Below are positions 33,401 through 40,984 of a stretch of DNA of 64,000 nt, one piece after another (the first letter of the stretch is position 1; every line of letters begins with the position of its first letter). Position numbers and translations under genes: made by a program. The DNA lies in the NCBI GenBank assembly GCA_014873095.1, contig CP050848.1, forward strand, positions 2,725,850 through 2,789,849, in the 5' to 3' direction. The DNA comes from Planctomycetales bacterium ZRK34. GTDB taxonomy: Bacteria > Planctomycetota > Phycisphaerae > Phycisphaerales > Zrk34. The notes under the pieces are model-generated. The model saw only the letters and a program-made list of their open reading frames with translations. It did no database searches and was not told the origin of the DNA.

Positions 33401-33842
33401 TGTCGCCGATGTGCGGGGTTTGCTCAGCCTGGTTGGCGAGGGTCTGAACGATCTGCTCGAGCATCTGCTGATTGCGTTCTTCGATGGCGAGTGCGGCGTG
33501 GTGGGTCGGCAGATCGCGGGCACTGGTGGCTGAGGGATCGACTTCGGCGACGAGGTTGAACACGACCATGGTGCGACCGAACTGAATGCGGTCGCCGTCT
33601 TCGATGGGTTCTGACTCGTGGGGGTCGAGGCGGCGTTTGTTGACGAAGGTGCCGTTGGAGGAGCCGCGGTCGGTGACGTACCACTGGCCTTCGGTCTCGG
33701 ACAATTCGGCGTGGCCGCTGGAGACTGAGCGGTCGTCCAGGGCGATCGATCCGCGGTGGCGTCCGACCTTGTGGCTGACATTGTCAGCCAGCCGGTAGAC
33801 GCGCCCTTTGTCCGGCCCGGACACTACGGTGATAATCAGCAC
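30450..33842 (-). CDS. Giant FHA-domain protein with long degenerate coiled-coil repeats and C-terminal membrane helix
   Basis: About 1130 residues. Residues about 1-95 are an FHA domain (VSGPDKGRVYRLADN, GRHRG, DRSVSSGHAEL, TDRGSSNGTFVNKRRL) that binds phosphothreonine. A very long acidic helical region follows with a run of similar units of the kind LTDKLDAILEA and SAKLDEVLEAVTRRD, about 18-20 residues apart in the first two-thirds. The C-terminus has RGGRSVLVTIVFYVGLTLAILW, a membrane helix, then a Pro/Thr tail. I chose GTG 33842 because GAGAGGG stands just upstream and family proteins begin LIITVVSGPDKG here; an ATG-type start at 33947 would add unrelated sequence. It likely spans from the membrane into the cytoplasm as a scaffold responding to Ser/Thr kinases. 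Confidence 0.8.
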   Translation of the reverse strand: MLIITVVSGPDKGRVYRLADNVSHKVGRHRGSIALDDRSVSSGHAELSETEGQWYVTDRGSSNGTFVNKRRLDPHESEPIEDGDRIQFGRTMVVFNLVAEVDPSATSARDLPTHHAALAIEERNQQMLEQIVQTLANQAEQTPHIGDKPVSAYDDSALRDMLQQVITRLDQPADKTPAADEDPRLDQILQTLRQIADRPVEASAPAPAPSHVNTDELTAKLDAVIEMVSSHSTGHLEHQLTELRDAITNAPAPAAPQIELPEFPAIPDPAEAVAPLAVKLDALQQRLDELKNQPEDSAHEDVAAALKPLLDDILEAVRNAPAPAKAVEAKVDKLLAATAVDGRAYIAPKLEAILEAVNTSNAAALTDKLDAILEAAERDNTADVSAKLDALRQALPQYDDQPLQQKLDALLEATQAEPDTALVEKLDQLLEAVQRDNTTALTDKLDAMLAAMPQYDDQPLREKLDEIITAVQRDQTAELSARLDQVVDAVQRDPSAALSAKLDEVLEAVTRRDDDSDAQPADNTELLTKLDAVLEAAQIDRSAQIAAKLEAAIETFQGPRHEALQKQIESLQQALLSTADQQSPPVIDPSIIEKLDAVLERVQQQPEPAAAPEPVDLSPVQQQLASIRQSIEQLQQQPAAGDSTDGDGDGEVVDRKLDVLIDAATAANQSTGELAEKLDTIIIELADQRDDDVESRLTRALETMLDTADNTAVLDALSAVRQRLDAITEQQQQPAEQPEPIDPAPAVAEKLQPALDQILQAVRELPAPEPDKSADELRPLLEQILEKVNTPDPAPQAPDMAPQFDKLHTTLTELRDQLLEAATAPTESPASPEPVDLSPVIDQLAALQQRLDQMPTPAATEMPEVPDLRPMLQQVLEAVEAQRETGDADQAQSDRFDELIDRIEKLDTKVAAGVPVDAPDHRPMLRRILEVVEHNHGKPDGVPTDEKQLETLLRKIHDRLNGLSAPANSERVLGDLFTLLRSIEQEQQRQADAIHLLAEKATRTDERIRDRLLDDDHEPAPRPAPAPRMTPASSVVVPHQPAPSSARGGRSVLVTIVFYVGLTLAILWGALSVADGRLFNPFGSSAAPASEPATTAPASTTPQTTRPAVETKPSTASTEPVQLSSRAGLP

Positions 33843-34295
33843 AGTCGGACCCTCTCTGATCTGCGAGCCGATCGATGCCTTCCCTGCATCGTCGACATCC
33901 AGTGCCGTCGCCGCCTGCGATGATCCTGACGTGTGGCCACACAACATGACCGCTCACGGGCGGTGACTCGTTTGCGGGACTTCCCTGTTACCGCGTGGTG
34001 TTTTCGGCACATCCACCATGTCGAGCCCGCCGACGATCCTGTATTCGTCTGCCCGTATCTGCAGGCTGCTGCACCAGATGCAGCGGTCACCTGCGGGGCG
34101 TAGCGGGTCGTTTGAGGTCTGCCTCTTCAAACAGTGTTAGTCTACAATTTATTCTGCGCTGAAACAAGCCTATTTTCCCCATATCTTACGATCTGACCAG
34201 CCCCTACGAACAGCCCGATCCGTTGCCGAACGTCGTCTTTTGTTTAGCCACGACCCGCAGGGGAGCGCGGCCCCGCGATGTGAAATTTGCGTGTT
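33843..34295. other. Spacer upstream of the FHA gene
   Basis: No gene is seen. On the minus strand TTGTTT and TAGACT with 17 bases between them, around 34139-34167, could be a promoter for the FHA gene with a long leader. An 84-codon antisense-type frame (33836-34090) lacks family similarity and a ribosome-binding site. Confidence 0.35.
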
Positions 34296-35330
34296 TTACG
34301 CCTCGGCGGTGATGTCACGAATCATGCGCATCAACAGCGGTCGGGCGGCGGCCTGCAGGACATTGGCGATCAGCAGGGCGGTCATGATCGGGCCGGTGAT
34401 GATGCCGGCGGTGAGCATGACCACGGCGACGGCCAGGGCCGGGGCGTTACCCTCGGCAGTCAGCACCGCGGTGGTCAGCGCCGGCCGCCAGGCGCGTCCG
34501 TGAATCAACTTCGCAGCCACCAGCGCGCCCAGCGATTTGAAATCCCCGCACCAGAAGATCGCCATCAACACCAGCACCCACTGAAAATCTGCAAACATCG
34601 CCGTCTGCGAACCGGCCAGCGCCAACACGATCGGTTCAAACAGCCATCGCCACAGCGGATTGTTCAGCGCCGGATCGTGCCGCCGGGCAATCGGCACCGC
34701 CGGAATGCAACACCCGATGATCAGCCCGATCAGCCATGTGCGTGTGGGCAGGTCGCCGCTTACGGTCGTGTGCAGCCAGCCGGTATTCAGCAGCCAGAGC
34801 CCGATGCCTGCGGTCGCCGCCGCGCTGACCAGCGCCGCGGCAGTCATCGCCAGGGCATGTTCGCCAAATCGCCAGCGATGCGACGGAGCCGCCAGTCGAG
34901 CCGCGGCAATGAACAGGGCCACCAGCATGCACGGCACCGCCAATACACCGCCGATCGTGGCGCGACGTTGAGTTTCTGATGTGTCGACGCTACGGCGCAG
35001 TTCGGTGAGTTCACGCTCGAATTGCTCGCGCAGTTCAACGACATAAACATCACTGACCCCCGAGGCCTCGGCGGCTTCGATGGCCTCGTGCATCTGTTGT
35101 TGTTTTTCGACGACGGCGGCGTGCTCAGCCGACGCCCCGACGAATAGATACCGATATGCCCCGGGCGCCAGGTGCCCCATGACGCTGGGCCCCAGCAGCA
35201 GCCCGAACACCACCGCCCCGACCAGCCGCGGCTGCTTCAGGCGTTCGGCGAGCAATCCGCCGATCAGGCCGAACAGCCACAGCAGCCCCGTCGCGGGCGC
35301 CAGCACGGTGAGCCATGTCGCAGGGTCCAT
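34296..35330 (-). CDS. Cation:proton antiporter-like membrane protein
   Basis: A 344-residue integral membrane protein. The start LLWLFGLIGGLLAERLKQPRLVGAVVFGLLLGPSVMG is the Kef/CPA2 antiporter signature. An unusual soluble segment of about 55 residues with coiled-coil character (HAAVVEKQQQMHEAIEAAEAS ... EQFERELTELRRSV) is inserted between the first and later helices. About eight further hydrophobic segments follow. It is shorter than full CPA2 proteins (380-600 residues) and lacks the NAD-binding Rossmann domain. Function as an antiporter is therefore inferred from the N-terminal signature. Confidence 0.65.
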   Translation of the reverse strand: MDPATWLTVLAPATGLLWLFGLIGGLLAERLKQPRLVGAVVFGLLLGPSVMGHLAPGAYRYLFVGASAEHAAVVEKQQQMHEAIEAAEASGVSDVYVVELREQFERELTELRRSVDTSETQRRATIGGVLAVPCMLVALFIAAARLAAPSHRWRFGEHALAMTAAALVSAAATAGIGLWLLNTGWLHTTVSGDLPTRTWLIGLIIGCCIPAVPIARRHDPALNNPLWRWLFEPIVLALAGSQTAMFADFQWVLVLMAIFWCGDFKSLGALVAAKLIHGRAWRPALTTAVLTAEGNAPALAVAVVMLTAGIITGPIMTALLIANVLQAAARPLLMRMIRDITAEA

Positions 35331-35349
35331 GCGCTAAGCGTAGCATACC

Positions 35350-35378
35350 GGGGCGTCACGCTTAAGTGCGATGCGCCC
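35350..35378. repeat. CTTAAG-centred palindrome (copy 1)
   Basis: GGGGCGTCACG-CTTAAG-TGCGATGCGCCC is an imperfect relative of the perfect palindrome inside purL at 38790-38817. It lies in the divergent spacer upstream of the lipoprotein gene. Confidence 0.6.
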
Positions 35379-35432
35379 GCTTTCGCGGATTCACGCTTTG
35401 CGGTAACATTCAGGCTTTCCAGCGGAGCTTTG

Positions 35433-35957
35433 ATGTCGATGGGTTCAATGATCAAGCGAGCAATGTGGTTGATGGTGTTGGCGGTGGTGCCGGTCGGCTG
35501 TGGGCCGATCAAGGTGCCGCGCCTGCCCGAGCGGGTTATTGCACCGACCACGGACGTGTTGCGCGTCGATCTGACCGCCGCCAGCGATGCCGCCGCCAGC
35601 TACGATGTGCTCGTGACGTTCGTGAACCCGAACCTGTTTGAACTGCCGATGACCCATGCCGCGTATGTGCTGACGGTCAACGGCCACAGCTATACCGCCG
35701 ATGCCGTGCCGAATGCGACGATCCCCGCCCAGGGACAGGTCGACGTCAAACTGCCGGCCGTCATCGCCGCCCCGGGGTTGGCCGCGCTCGGTCAGCCCTT
35801 CGAAGTCAAAGGCACCGTGACGATGCAGCCGCCGGGTCAGTTGCGCAATCTCTTTTACGAGATGGGCATTCCGATGCCGACGGTCGACTTCGCCGGCCAG
35901 GGCACCGTCACCGGCGCCGATGGCGGTGTCGAAGCCCCCGCCCTCGGAAGTGAATAA
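35433..35957 (+). CDS. LEA14-like (WHy domain) lipoprotein
   Basis: A 174-residue protein with a lipobox (LAVVPVGC, Cys23). The mature part (VLRVDLTAASDAAASYDVLVTFVNPNLFELPMTHAAYVLTVNG, later VKGTVTM) matches the Water stress and Hypersensitive response fold of LEA14 proteins, where NPN and the following strand are hallmarks. Bacterial members are of unknown function. Start ATG 35433 follows CGGAG. The HAD gene lies 81 bases downstream. Confidence 0.75.
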   Translation: MSMGSMIKRAMWLMVLAVVPVGCGPIKVPRLPERVIAPTTDVLRVDLTAASDAAASYDVLVTFVNPNLFELPMTHAAYVLTVNGHSYTADAVPNATIPAQGQVDVKLPAVIAAPGLAALGQPFEVKGTVTMQPPGQLRNLFYEMGIPMPTVDFAGQGTVTGADGGVEAPALGSE

Positions 35958-36038
35958 ACTTCCTTTGTTCGCCCCGCTGATCCTCGCTCCCCCAGCCTGC
36001 CCCAGCCCGATTCCCTCAACCCCCGCCTGCCGCTTGCC

Positions 36039-36677
36039 ATGTCCAAGCCCGAAATCCAAGTCGTTTGTTTCGACCTCGGCGGCGTGCTGCTGCGCTGCGT
36101 TGACGGGTGGCACCATGCCTGCGAGCGGGCCGGTCTGCCCATGCACGAATCGCTGATCGACCCGGCCAATCGAAACACGATCGTCAGCGCCTCGAATCAG
36201 ATGGAGATCGGCGCGATCACACCGCAGCAGTTCACCGAGCAGATCGCCGCTGTCAGTGATTACACCGCTGCCGAGGCGATGCGCGTGCTCGAGTGTTGGC
36301 TGCTGGATCTGTACCCGGGTGTTGAAGCATTGCTCGAGCGTTTGCTGGGCGCTCCGATCACCGTCGCGCTGCTGTCGAACACCAACGCGGCGCACTGGCA
36401 GATATTCGAAGCCGAGCCGTGTTACGCCCCGGTGATGCGCATCCCGCACCTGTTCGCCTCGCATCAGGTGAAAGCCCGCAAGCCCAACGCGGCGATCTAC
36501 GAGCATGTTGAAACCGCGCTGGGCGTCGAGCCTCAGTCGATCCTCTTCTTCGACGACCTCGAAGAAAATATCAACGGCGCCGTCTGGCAACACTGGCACA
36601 CCGAGCGCATCGACCCCGCCAAAGACACCGCCCCCCAGATCGAAAAACACCTCGCACGCTACGGCGTGACCATCTGA
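36039..36677 (+). CDS. HAD-superfamily phosphatase, YihX-like
   Basis: A 212-residue protein. Motif I is VCFDLGGVLL (nucleophile Asp in FDLG), motif II the Ser in ALLSNTN, motif III the Lys in KARKPN, motif IV FFDDLEEN. The helical cap inserts after motif I as in the HAD-IA subfamily. Members hydrolyse sugar phosphates or related small substrates. It shows no link to its neighbours. An operator-like palindrome begins 65 bases after its stop. Confidence 0.85.
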   Translation: MSKPEIQVVCFDLGGVLLRCVDGWHHACERAGLPMHESLIDPANRNTIVSASNQMEIGAITPQQFTEQIAAVSDYTAAEAMRVLECWLLDLYPGVEALLERLLGAPITVALLSNTNAAHWQIFEAEPCYAPVMRIPHLFASHQVKARKPNAAIYEHVETALGVEPQSILFFDDLEENINGAVWQHWHTERIDPAKDTAPQIEKHLARYGVTI

Positions 36678-36741
36678 ATCTCCAACGACAAACCCCCCAT
36701 ATATGCTGTAAAAACAGCCTCTTGCAGGGCCCGTCAATAAG

Positions 36742-36762
36742 TCTATTTTCGACGAAAATAGA
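36742..36762. promoter_or_regulatory. 21-bp palindrome identical to the ArsR operator at 50307-50327
   Basis: Two perfect 10-base arms (TCTATTTTCG and its complement) flank one base. With the flanking TAAG the identity to the ArsR-gene site extends to 25 bases on the corresponding strand. It is placed 128 bases upstream of the purL start. The sequence occurs only twice in the window, which makes a shared regulator likely. Confidence 0.7.
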
Positions 36763-36889
36763 GTAATTACAAGCGGTGCGTCTTCGGGTGTTTTGCCACG
36801 TCGGATGAACTTGTGTGAACGATGTTTTTGTCGCTGGCGGCCCCGTCCAAACCGACTATGATGTGCCTTTGCATCCCGAAAGGCCCCGC

Positions 36890-39889
36890 ATGAGCACTAT
36901 TTCCACCTCCGATGCCGACCGTTCGTCAGAATTAACCCCTTCTGGGGGAAGGGTTTGGCGTGTTGAAGTTCACCCCGCCGATCCAGCGGACGATCCCCGC
37001 GGCGCGTCGCTGGCCCACGAGGTCGCCGACCTGCACCTGGCCCCCGAACTGCAGGCCGTCCGCACCGCACGGGTCTACCTGATTCAAACGGCCCTCGATC
37101 AGTCCGCCGTCGAGCGCATCGCCGGCGAGCTGCTGACTGATCCCGTCGACCAGCGCTACCGCCTCGGCGCCACGCCGCGCAGCGATGATGCGGGCCTCGT
37201 CGAGGTGCACTACCTGCCGGGCGTGATGGACCCGGTCGCCATGTCGACCGTCGATGCGATCCGCGAGATGCTCGGCGATGTCGACTGTGAAGTCCGCACC
37301 GGGTTTCGCTACGACTTCGTCGGCATCGGCCCCGAGCAGTCCAAGCTCATCGCCAATCGACTGCTGGCCAATCCCGTCGTGCAGTCGGTGACGGACTTGC
37401 CCGAGTGGCCCCAGCGATTCGTCGAAGGCACGCCCTACGAATTCAAACTCACCCACATCGGCATCCGCGATCTCGATGACGATGCCCTGGTGCGCATGTC
37501 GCGCGAAGCGCACCTGTTCCTCTCGCTGGATGAGATGCGGGCCATTCGTGACTACTACCGTGCCGCCGATCGCGACCCGACCGATGTCGAGCTCGAAACT
37601 CTTGCCCAGACCTGGTCCGAGCACTGCGTCCACAAAACGCTCAAGTCGAAGATCCGTTACACCGAGTCCGAATCCTCCGGTCTCGAATTCGCCGGCCGCC
37701 CGAATCACACTGTCAGCGACGACGGCTCGATCTACATCGACAATCTGCTGAAATCCACCGTCGCCGCCGCCACGCACGAGTTGATCAACGACGGCCTCGA
37801 CTGGTGCATCAGTGTCTTCGTCGACAACGCCGGCGTGATCCGTTTCGATGACGAGTTCGCCGTCACCTTCAAAGTCGAAACCCACAACCACCCCTCCGCC
37901 ATCGAGCCCTACGGCGGAGCGGCCACCGGCATCGGCGGGTGCATCCGCGACACCATGGGCACCGGCCTCTGCGCCAAACCCATCGCCAACACCGACATCT
38001 TCGCCGTCGCCGATCCGAACTACGCCGCCGATGAGTTGCCCAAGGGCGTGCTGCATCCCCGGCGCATCCTCAAGCAGATCGTCGCCGGCGTCCGCGACTA
38101 CGGCAATCGCATGGGCATCCCCACCGTCAACGGAGCCGTCAGCTTCGACGATCGCTACCTCGGCAATCCGCTGGTCTTCGCCGGCTCCGTCGGACTCATC
38201 CCCAACGACAAATGCTTCGGCGAGGCCAAGCCCGGCGATCGCATCATCGCCCTCGGCGGGCGCACCGGTCGCGACGGCATTCACGGCGCGACGTTCAGCA
38301 GCGCCGAGTTGACCGACACCCACGCCGATGAATTTTCACACGCCGTGCAGATCGGCAACGCCATCACCGAGAAGAAAACCCTCGACGTGATCCTGCAGGC
38401 CCGCGATCACGAATCGGGTTGTCTGTACAGTGCGATCACCGACTGCGGCGCCGGCGGGTTCTCCTCGGCGGTCGGCGAAATGGGTGAGAAGCTCGGCGCA
38501 TACGTCGAACTCGAAAAAGCCCCGCTCAAGTACGACGGTCTCAGCTACACCGAAATCTGGATCAGCGAGGCGCAAGAGCGCATGGTGCTGAGCGTTCCGA
38601 CAGATCGGCTCGACGCGTTGCGTGCGTTGTGCGAAGCCGAAGACGTCGAAATGTGCGACCTCGGTCACTTCGGCACCGACAACGCGGAACTGATTCTCAC
38701 GTATAAGTCCACCGAGGTGGCGCGCCTCGCGATGTCCTTCATGCACGAAGGCATCCCCCAGCTCACCCGCGAGGCGACCTGGTCCCCCCGGAGCGTCGCA
38801 CTTAAGTGCGACGCCCCAACAACGTCCATCCCTAAAACGCTCACGCGTTTGCTCGGCGATCCCAACATCGCCTCCAAGCACTGGATCATCCGCCAGTACG
38901 ATCACGAGGTGCAGGGCTCCAGCGTCATCAAACCCCTCGTCGGCGAAAAGGCCGACGGCCCGTCCGACGCCGCCGTACTCCGCCCACGCCTGAGTTCTCA
39001 GCAGGGCATCGCGCTGTCCAACGGCCTGCAGACCAGCGTCGGCGATGTCGATCCCTACTGGATGACGCTGTCGGCGATCGACGAAGCGGTTCGCAATGCT
39101 GTCTGCGTCGGCGCTCGTCCCGATCGCATCGCCATCCTCGACAACTTCTGCTGGCCCGATTGCTCGAAGCCTGACAACCTCGGCTCGCTGGTCCGCGCCG
39201 CCGAGGCGTGTTACGACGGGGCCAAGGCCTTCGGCACGCCGTTCGTCTCCGGCAAGGACTCGCTGAATAATCAGTTCACGACCGACGAGGGTAAAACCAT
39301 CGCGATCCCCTCGACGCTGCTGATCAGCGCGATCGCGATCGTTGATGATGTCAACCGCTGCGTCACGATGGACGCCAAGTCCGCCGGCAACATGCTCATT
39401 CAGGTCGGCGTGACCACGAACCAGCTCGGCGCTTCCTACGCGGCAGGGCTTTCGTCGACCGACATCCCACGTGTCGATCTGACCACCGCGCCCAAACACC
39501 TGGCGACAATCGCGAAGCTCATCGACCAGGGTCTGGTCCGTTCGGCTCACGACTGCTCCGAAGGCGGCATGCTCGTCGCCGCCGCCGAGATGGCCTTCGC
39601 CGGCCGACTCGGGCTGGATGTCGATCTGGCCGGCGTGCCGCGCCGCGGTGAGCTGACCGACTTCGCCGCCTGCTTTGCGGAGAATCCGACGCGCGTGTTG
39701 CTGGAGATCGCCCCCGACAAGTTCGATGCCGTGGCCCGCACGCTCCGCGAGGCGGAAGTGCCCTTCGGCCAGGTCGGCACGTTCAACGAGTCGTCGAAAC
39801 TCACGGTCCATTCCGACGCGGCCGGCTCGCTTGCCGCCGTCGAAATCGAAAACCTGCTCAACGCGTGGCTCAAACCGCTCGACTGGTAA
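36890..39889 (+). CDS. purL: Phosphoribosylformylglycinamidine synthase, catalytic subunit with PurS-like N-terminus
   Basis: A 999-residue protein. Residues about 20-200 resemble PurS (VWRVEVHPADPADDPRG, RTARVYLIQTALDQSAVERI), and the PurL domains follow: the ATP-site/catalytic His in QTWSEHCVHKTLKSKI near residue 250, the first AIR-synthase-like pair with GGAATGIGGCIRDTMGTGLCAKPI, and the second pair with KPLVGEKADGPSDAAV and the C-terminal VRSAHDCSEGGMLVAAAEM. It makes FGAM from FGAR, glutamine-derived ammonia and ATP with PurQ encoded downstream. ATG 36890 has GAAAGG upstream. A repeat-derived insert (residues about 632-648) lies between the two halves. No separate purS is seen. Confidence 0.95.
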   Translation: MSTISTSDADRSSELTPSGGRVWRVEVHPADPADDPRGASLAHEVADLHLAPELQAVRTARVYLIQTALDQSAVERIAGELLTDPVDQRYRLGATPRSDDAGLVEVHYLPGVMDPVAMSTVDAIREMLGDVDCEVRTGFRYDFVGIGPEQSKLIANRLLANPVVQSVTDLPEWPQRFVEGTPYEFKLTHIGIRDLDDDALVRMSREAHLFLSLDEMRAIRDYYRAADRDPTDVELETLAQTWSEHCVHKTLKSKIRYTESESSGLEFAGRPNHTVSDDGSIYIDNLLKSTVAAATHELINDGLDWCISVFVDNAGVIRFDDEFAVTFKVETHNHPSAIEPYGGAATGIGGCIRDTMGTGLCAKPIANTDIFAVADPNYAADELPKGVLHPRRILKQIVAGVRDYGNRMGIPTVNGAVSFDDRYLGNPLVFAGSVGLIPNDKCFGEAKPGDRIIALGGRTGRDGIHGATFSSAELTDTHADEFSHAVQIGNAITEKKTLDVILQARDHESGCLYSAITDCGAGGFSSAVGEMGEKLGAYVELEKAPLKYDGLSYTEIWISEAQERMVLSVPTDRLDALRALCEAEDVEMCDLGHFGTDNAELILTYKSTEVARLAMSFMHEGIPQLTREATWSPRSVALKCDAPTTSIPKTLTRLLGDPNIASKHWIIRQYDHEVQGSSVIKPLVGEKADGPSDAAVLRPRLSSQQGIALSNGLQTSVGDVDPYWMTLSAIDEAVRNAVCVGARPDRIAILDNFCWPDCSKPDNLGSLVRAAEACYDGAKAFGTPFVSGKDSLNNQFTTDEGKTIAIPSTLLISAIAIVDDVNRCVTMDAKSAGNMLIQVGVTTNQLGASYAAGLSSTDIPRVDLTTAPKHLATIAKLIDQGLVRSAHDCSEGGMLVAAAEMAFAGRLGLDVDLAGVPRRGELTDFAACFAENPTRVLLEIAPDKFDAVARTLREAEVPFGQVGTFNESSKLTVHSDAAGSLAAVEIENLLNAWLKPLDW
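38790..38817. repeat. CTTAAG-centred palindrome (copy 2), read in frame inside purL
   Basis: GCGTCGCACTT and its complement form a perfect 22-base palindrome (38793-38814) with further GG/CC pairs outside. Translated in the purL frame it gives RSVALKCDAP, in a stretch between the first and second halves of the enzyme. A related copy is at 35350-35378. Confidence 0.85.
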
Positions 39890-39904
39890 AAGGAAATCAT
39901 GCCG

Positions 39905-40036
39905 CTCGCCAAGGCATAAAGAAATCAAAAGTTGACAGGATCAATAGGATGACAGAGTAACGTGCGCTGGTTTCTTGTTGATCCCGTAAATCCTGTCAAC
40001 GACTTTCTTCTTTGTGCCTTAGCGCCTTGGCGAGAG
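39905..40036. mobile_element. MITE-like element between purL and purQ, related to the GxxExxY cassette ends
   Basis: Outer ends CTCGCCAAGGC (39905) and GCCTTGGCGAG (near 40034) are inverted repeats of the same type as the cassette ends at 6473 and 6929, and the inner GTTGACAGGAT (39931-39941) and ATCCTGTCAAC (39990-40000) are perfect 11-base complements. It carries no gene. Its right end GGCGAGAGGTTCC matches the cassette right end. Confidence 0.65.
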
Positions 40037-40065
40037 GTTCCTCCGACTTGGATATGATAAATACG

Positions 40066-40836
40066 ATGAAACCCAAAACCCTCATCCTCCGCACGGCCGG
40101 AACCAACTGCGATGTCGAACTGGCCCACGCTTTCGAACTCGCCGGCGCGACCACGCAGGCTGTTCACCTGAATCAACTCGTCGCCGAGCCCGCCATGCTC
40201 GACGATTTCGATCTGCTGGGTCTGCCCGGCGGATTCAGCTACGGTGATGACATCGCCGCCGGCCGCATCTTCGCCAATCGCATCCGCCACGCGCTGTACC
40301 CGGCGCTGCGCCAGTTCGTGCAGGCCGGCAAACCGGTCATCGGCATCTGCAACGGGTTTCAGTTGCTGGTCAAAGCGGGTCTGCTGCCGGGCTTTGAATT
40401 GCCCGAAGGTGCGCCCCCTCAGCAGGTGGTCACGCTGACCGACAACGCAAACCCGCGCTTTCTCGATCGCTGGGTCGCGCTTCGCGCCGAGTCCGAATCG
40501 GTCTGCATCTGGACCCGAGGGCTCGACTCTTTCGACCTGCCGATTGCACATGGCGAAGGCCGCTTTGTCGCCGCTCCGGAAGTGCTCGATCAGCTTGAAG
40601 CCCAGCGGCAGGTCGCCCTGCGTTACGCGGACAATCCCAACGGCTCGCAGCGCGACATCGCCGGCGTGTGCGACCCGACCGGGCTCGTGTTCGGTCTCAT
40701 GCCCCACCCCGAGCGTTACGTCCACAAGACCGCCCATCCCACATGGACCCGGCTGGACCTCGGCTCGCCGGCCGGCCTGCGCTTTTTCACCAATGCCGTC
40801 GAACATGTGACCAGCGACGCGTCGCTGACCGCCTGA
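40066..40836 (+). CDS. purQ: Phosphoribosylformylglycinamidine synthase, glutaminase subunit
   Basis: A 256-residue class I glutamine amidotransferase. KTLILRTAGTNCDVELAHAF is the PurQ start, GGFSYGDDIAAGRIFA is the PurQ-specific segment, the nucleophile Cys95 is in GICNGFQLL, and the triad His and Glu are in GLMPHPERY. It supplies ammonia to PurL. Either ATG 40066 or 40054 could start the protein; I chose 40066 because homologues begin there. It lies 176 bases downstream of purL with the MITE-like element in between. Confidence 0.95.
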   Translation: MKPKTLILRTAGTNCDVELAHAFELAGATTQAVHLNQLVAEPAMLDDFDLLGLPGGFSYGDDIAAGRIFANRIRHALYPALRQFVQAGKPVIGICNGFQLLVKAGLLPGFELPEGAPPQQVVTLTDNANPRFLDRWVALRAESESVCIWTRGLDSFDLPIAHGEGRFVAAPEVLDQLEAQRQVALRYADNPNGSQRDIAGVCDPTGLVFGLMPHPERYVHKTAHPTWTRLDLGSPAGLRFFTNAVEHVTSDASLTA

Positions 40837-40841
40837 TCGGA

Positions 40842-40977
40842 CCCCTCTCCCCTTGAGGGGAGAGGTTGGGTGAGGGGGGAATCTCCGCAGCCCGGGAAAT
40901 GCCAGCGATGCCGGGGGTGTGAATTGTATGGAAGATTAGACCCTCACCCCAGCCCTCTCCCTGAGAGGGAGAGGGAG
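40842..40977. repeat. Pair of CCCTCTCCC palindromes between purQ and the methyltransferase gene
   Basis: The first hairpin CCCTCTCCCC-TTG-AGGGGAGAGG (from 40842) and the second CCCTCTCCC-TGA-GAGGGAGAGGG are each followed or preceded by CCCTCACCC in opposite orientation, giving a composite inverted repeat. This is a common REP type in environmental genomes. Confidence 0.75.
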
Positions 40978-40984
40978 TAACCGA

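Noticed and set aside
38336..39928. Antisense frame of 530 codons opposite purL
   Set aside because: Shadow of purL; no ribosome-binding site or recognised domain.
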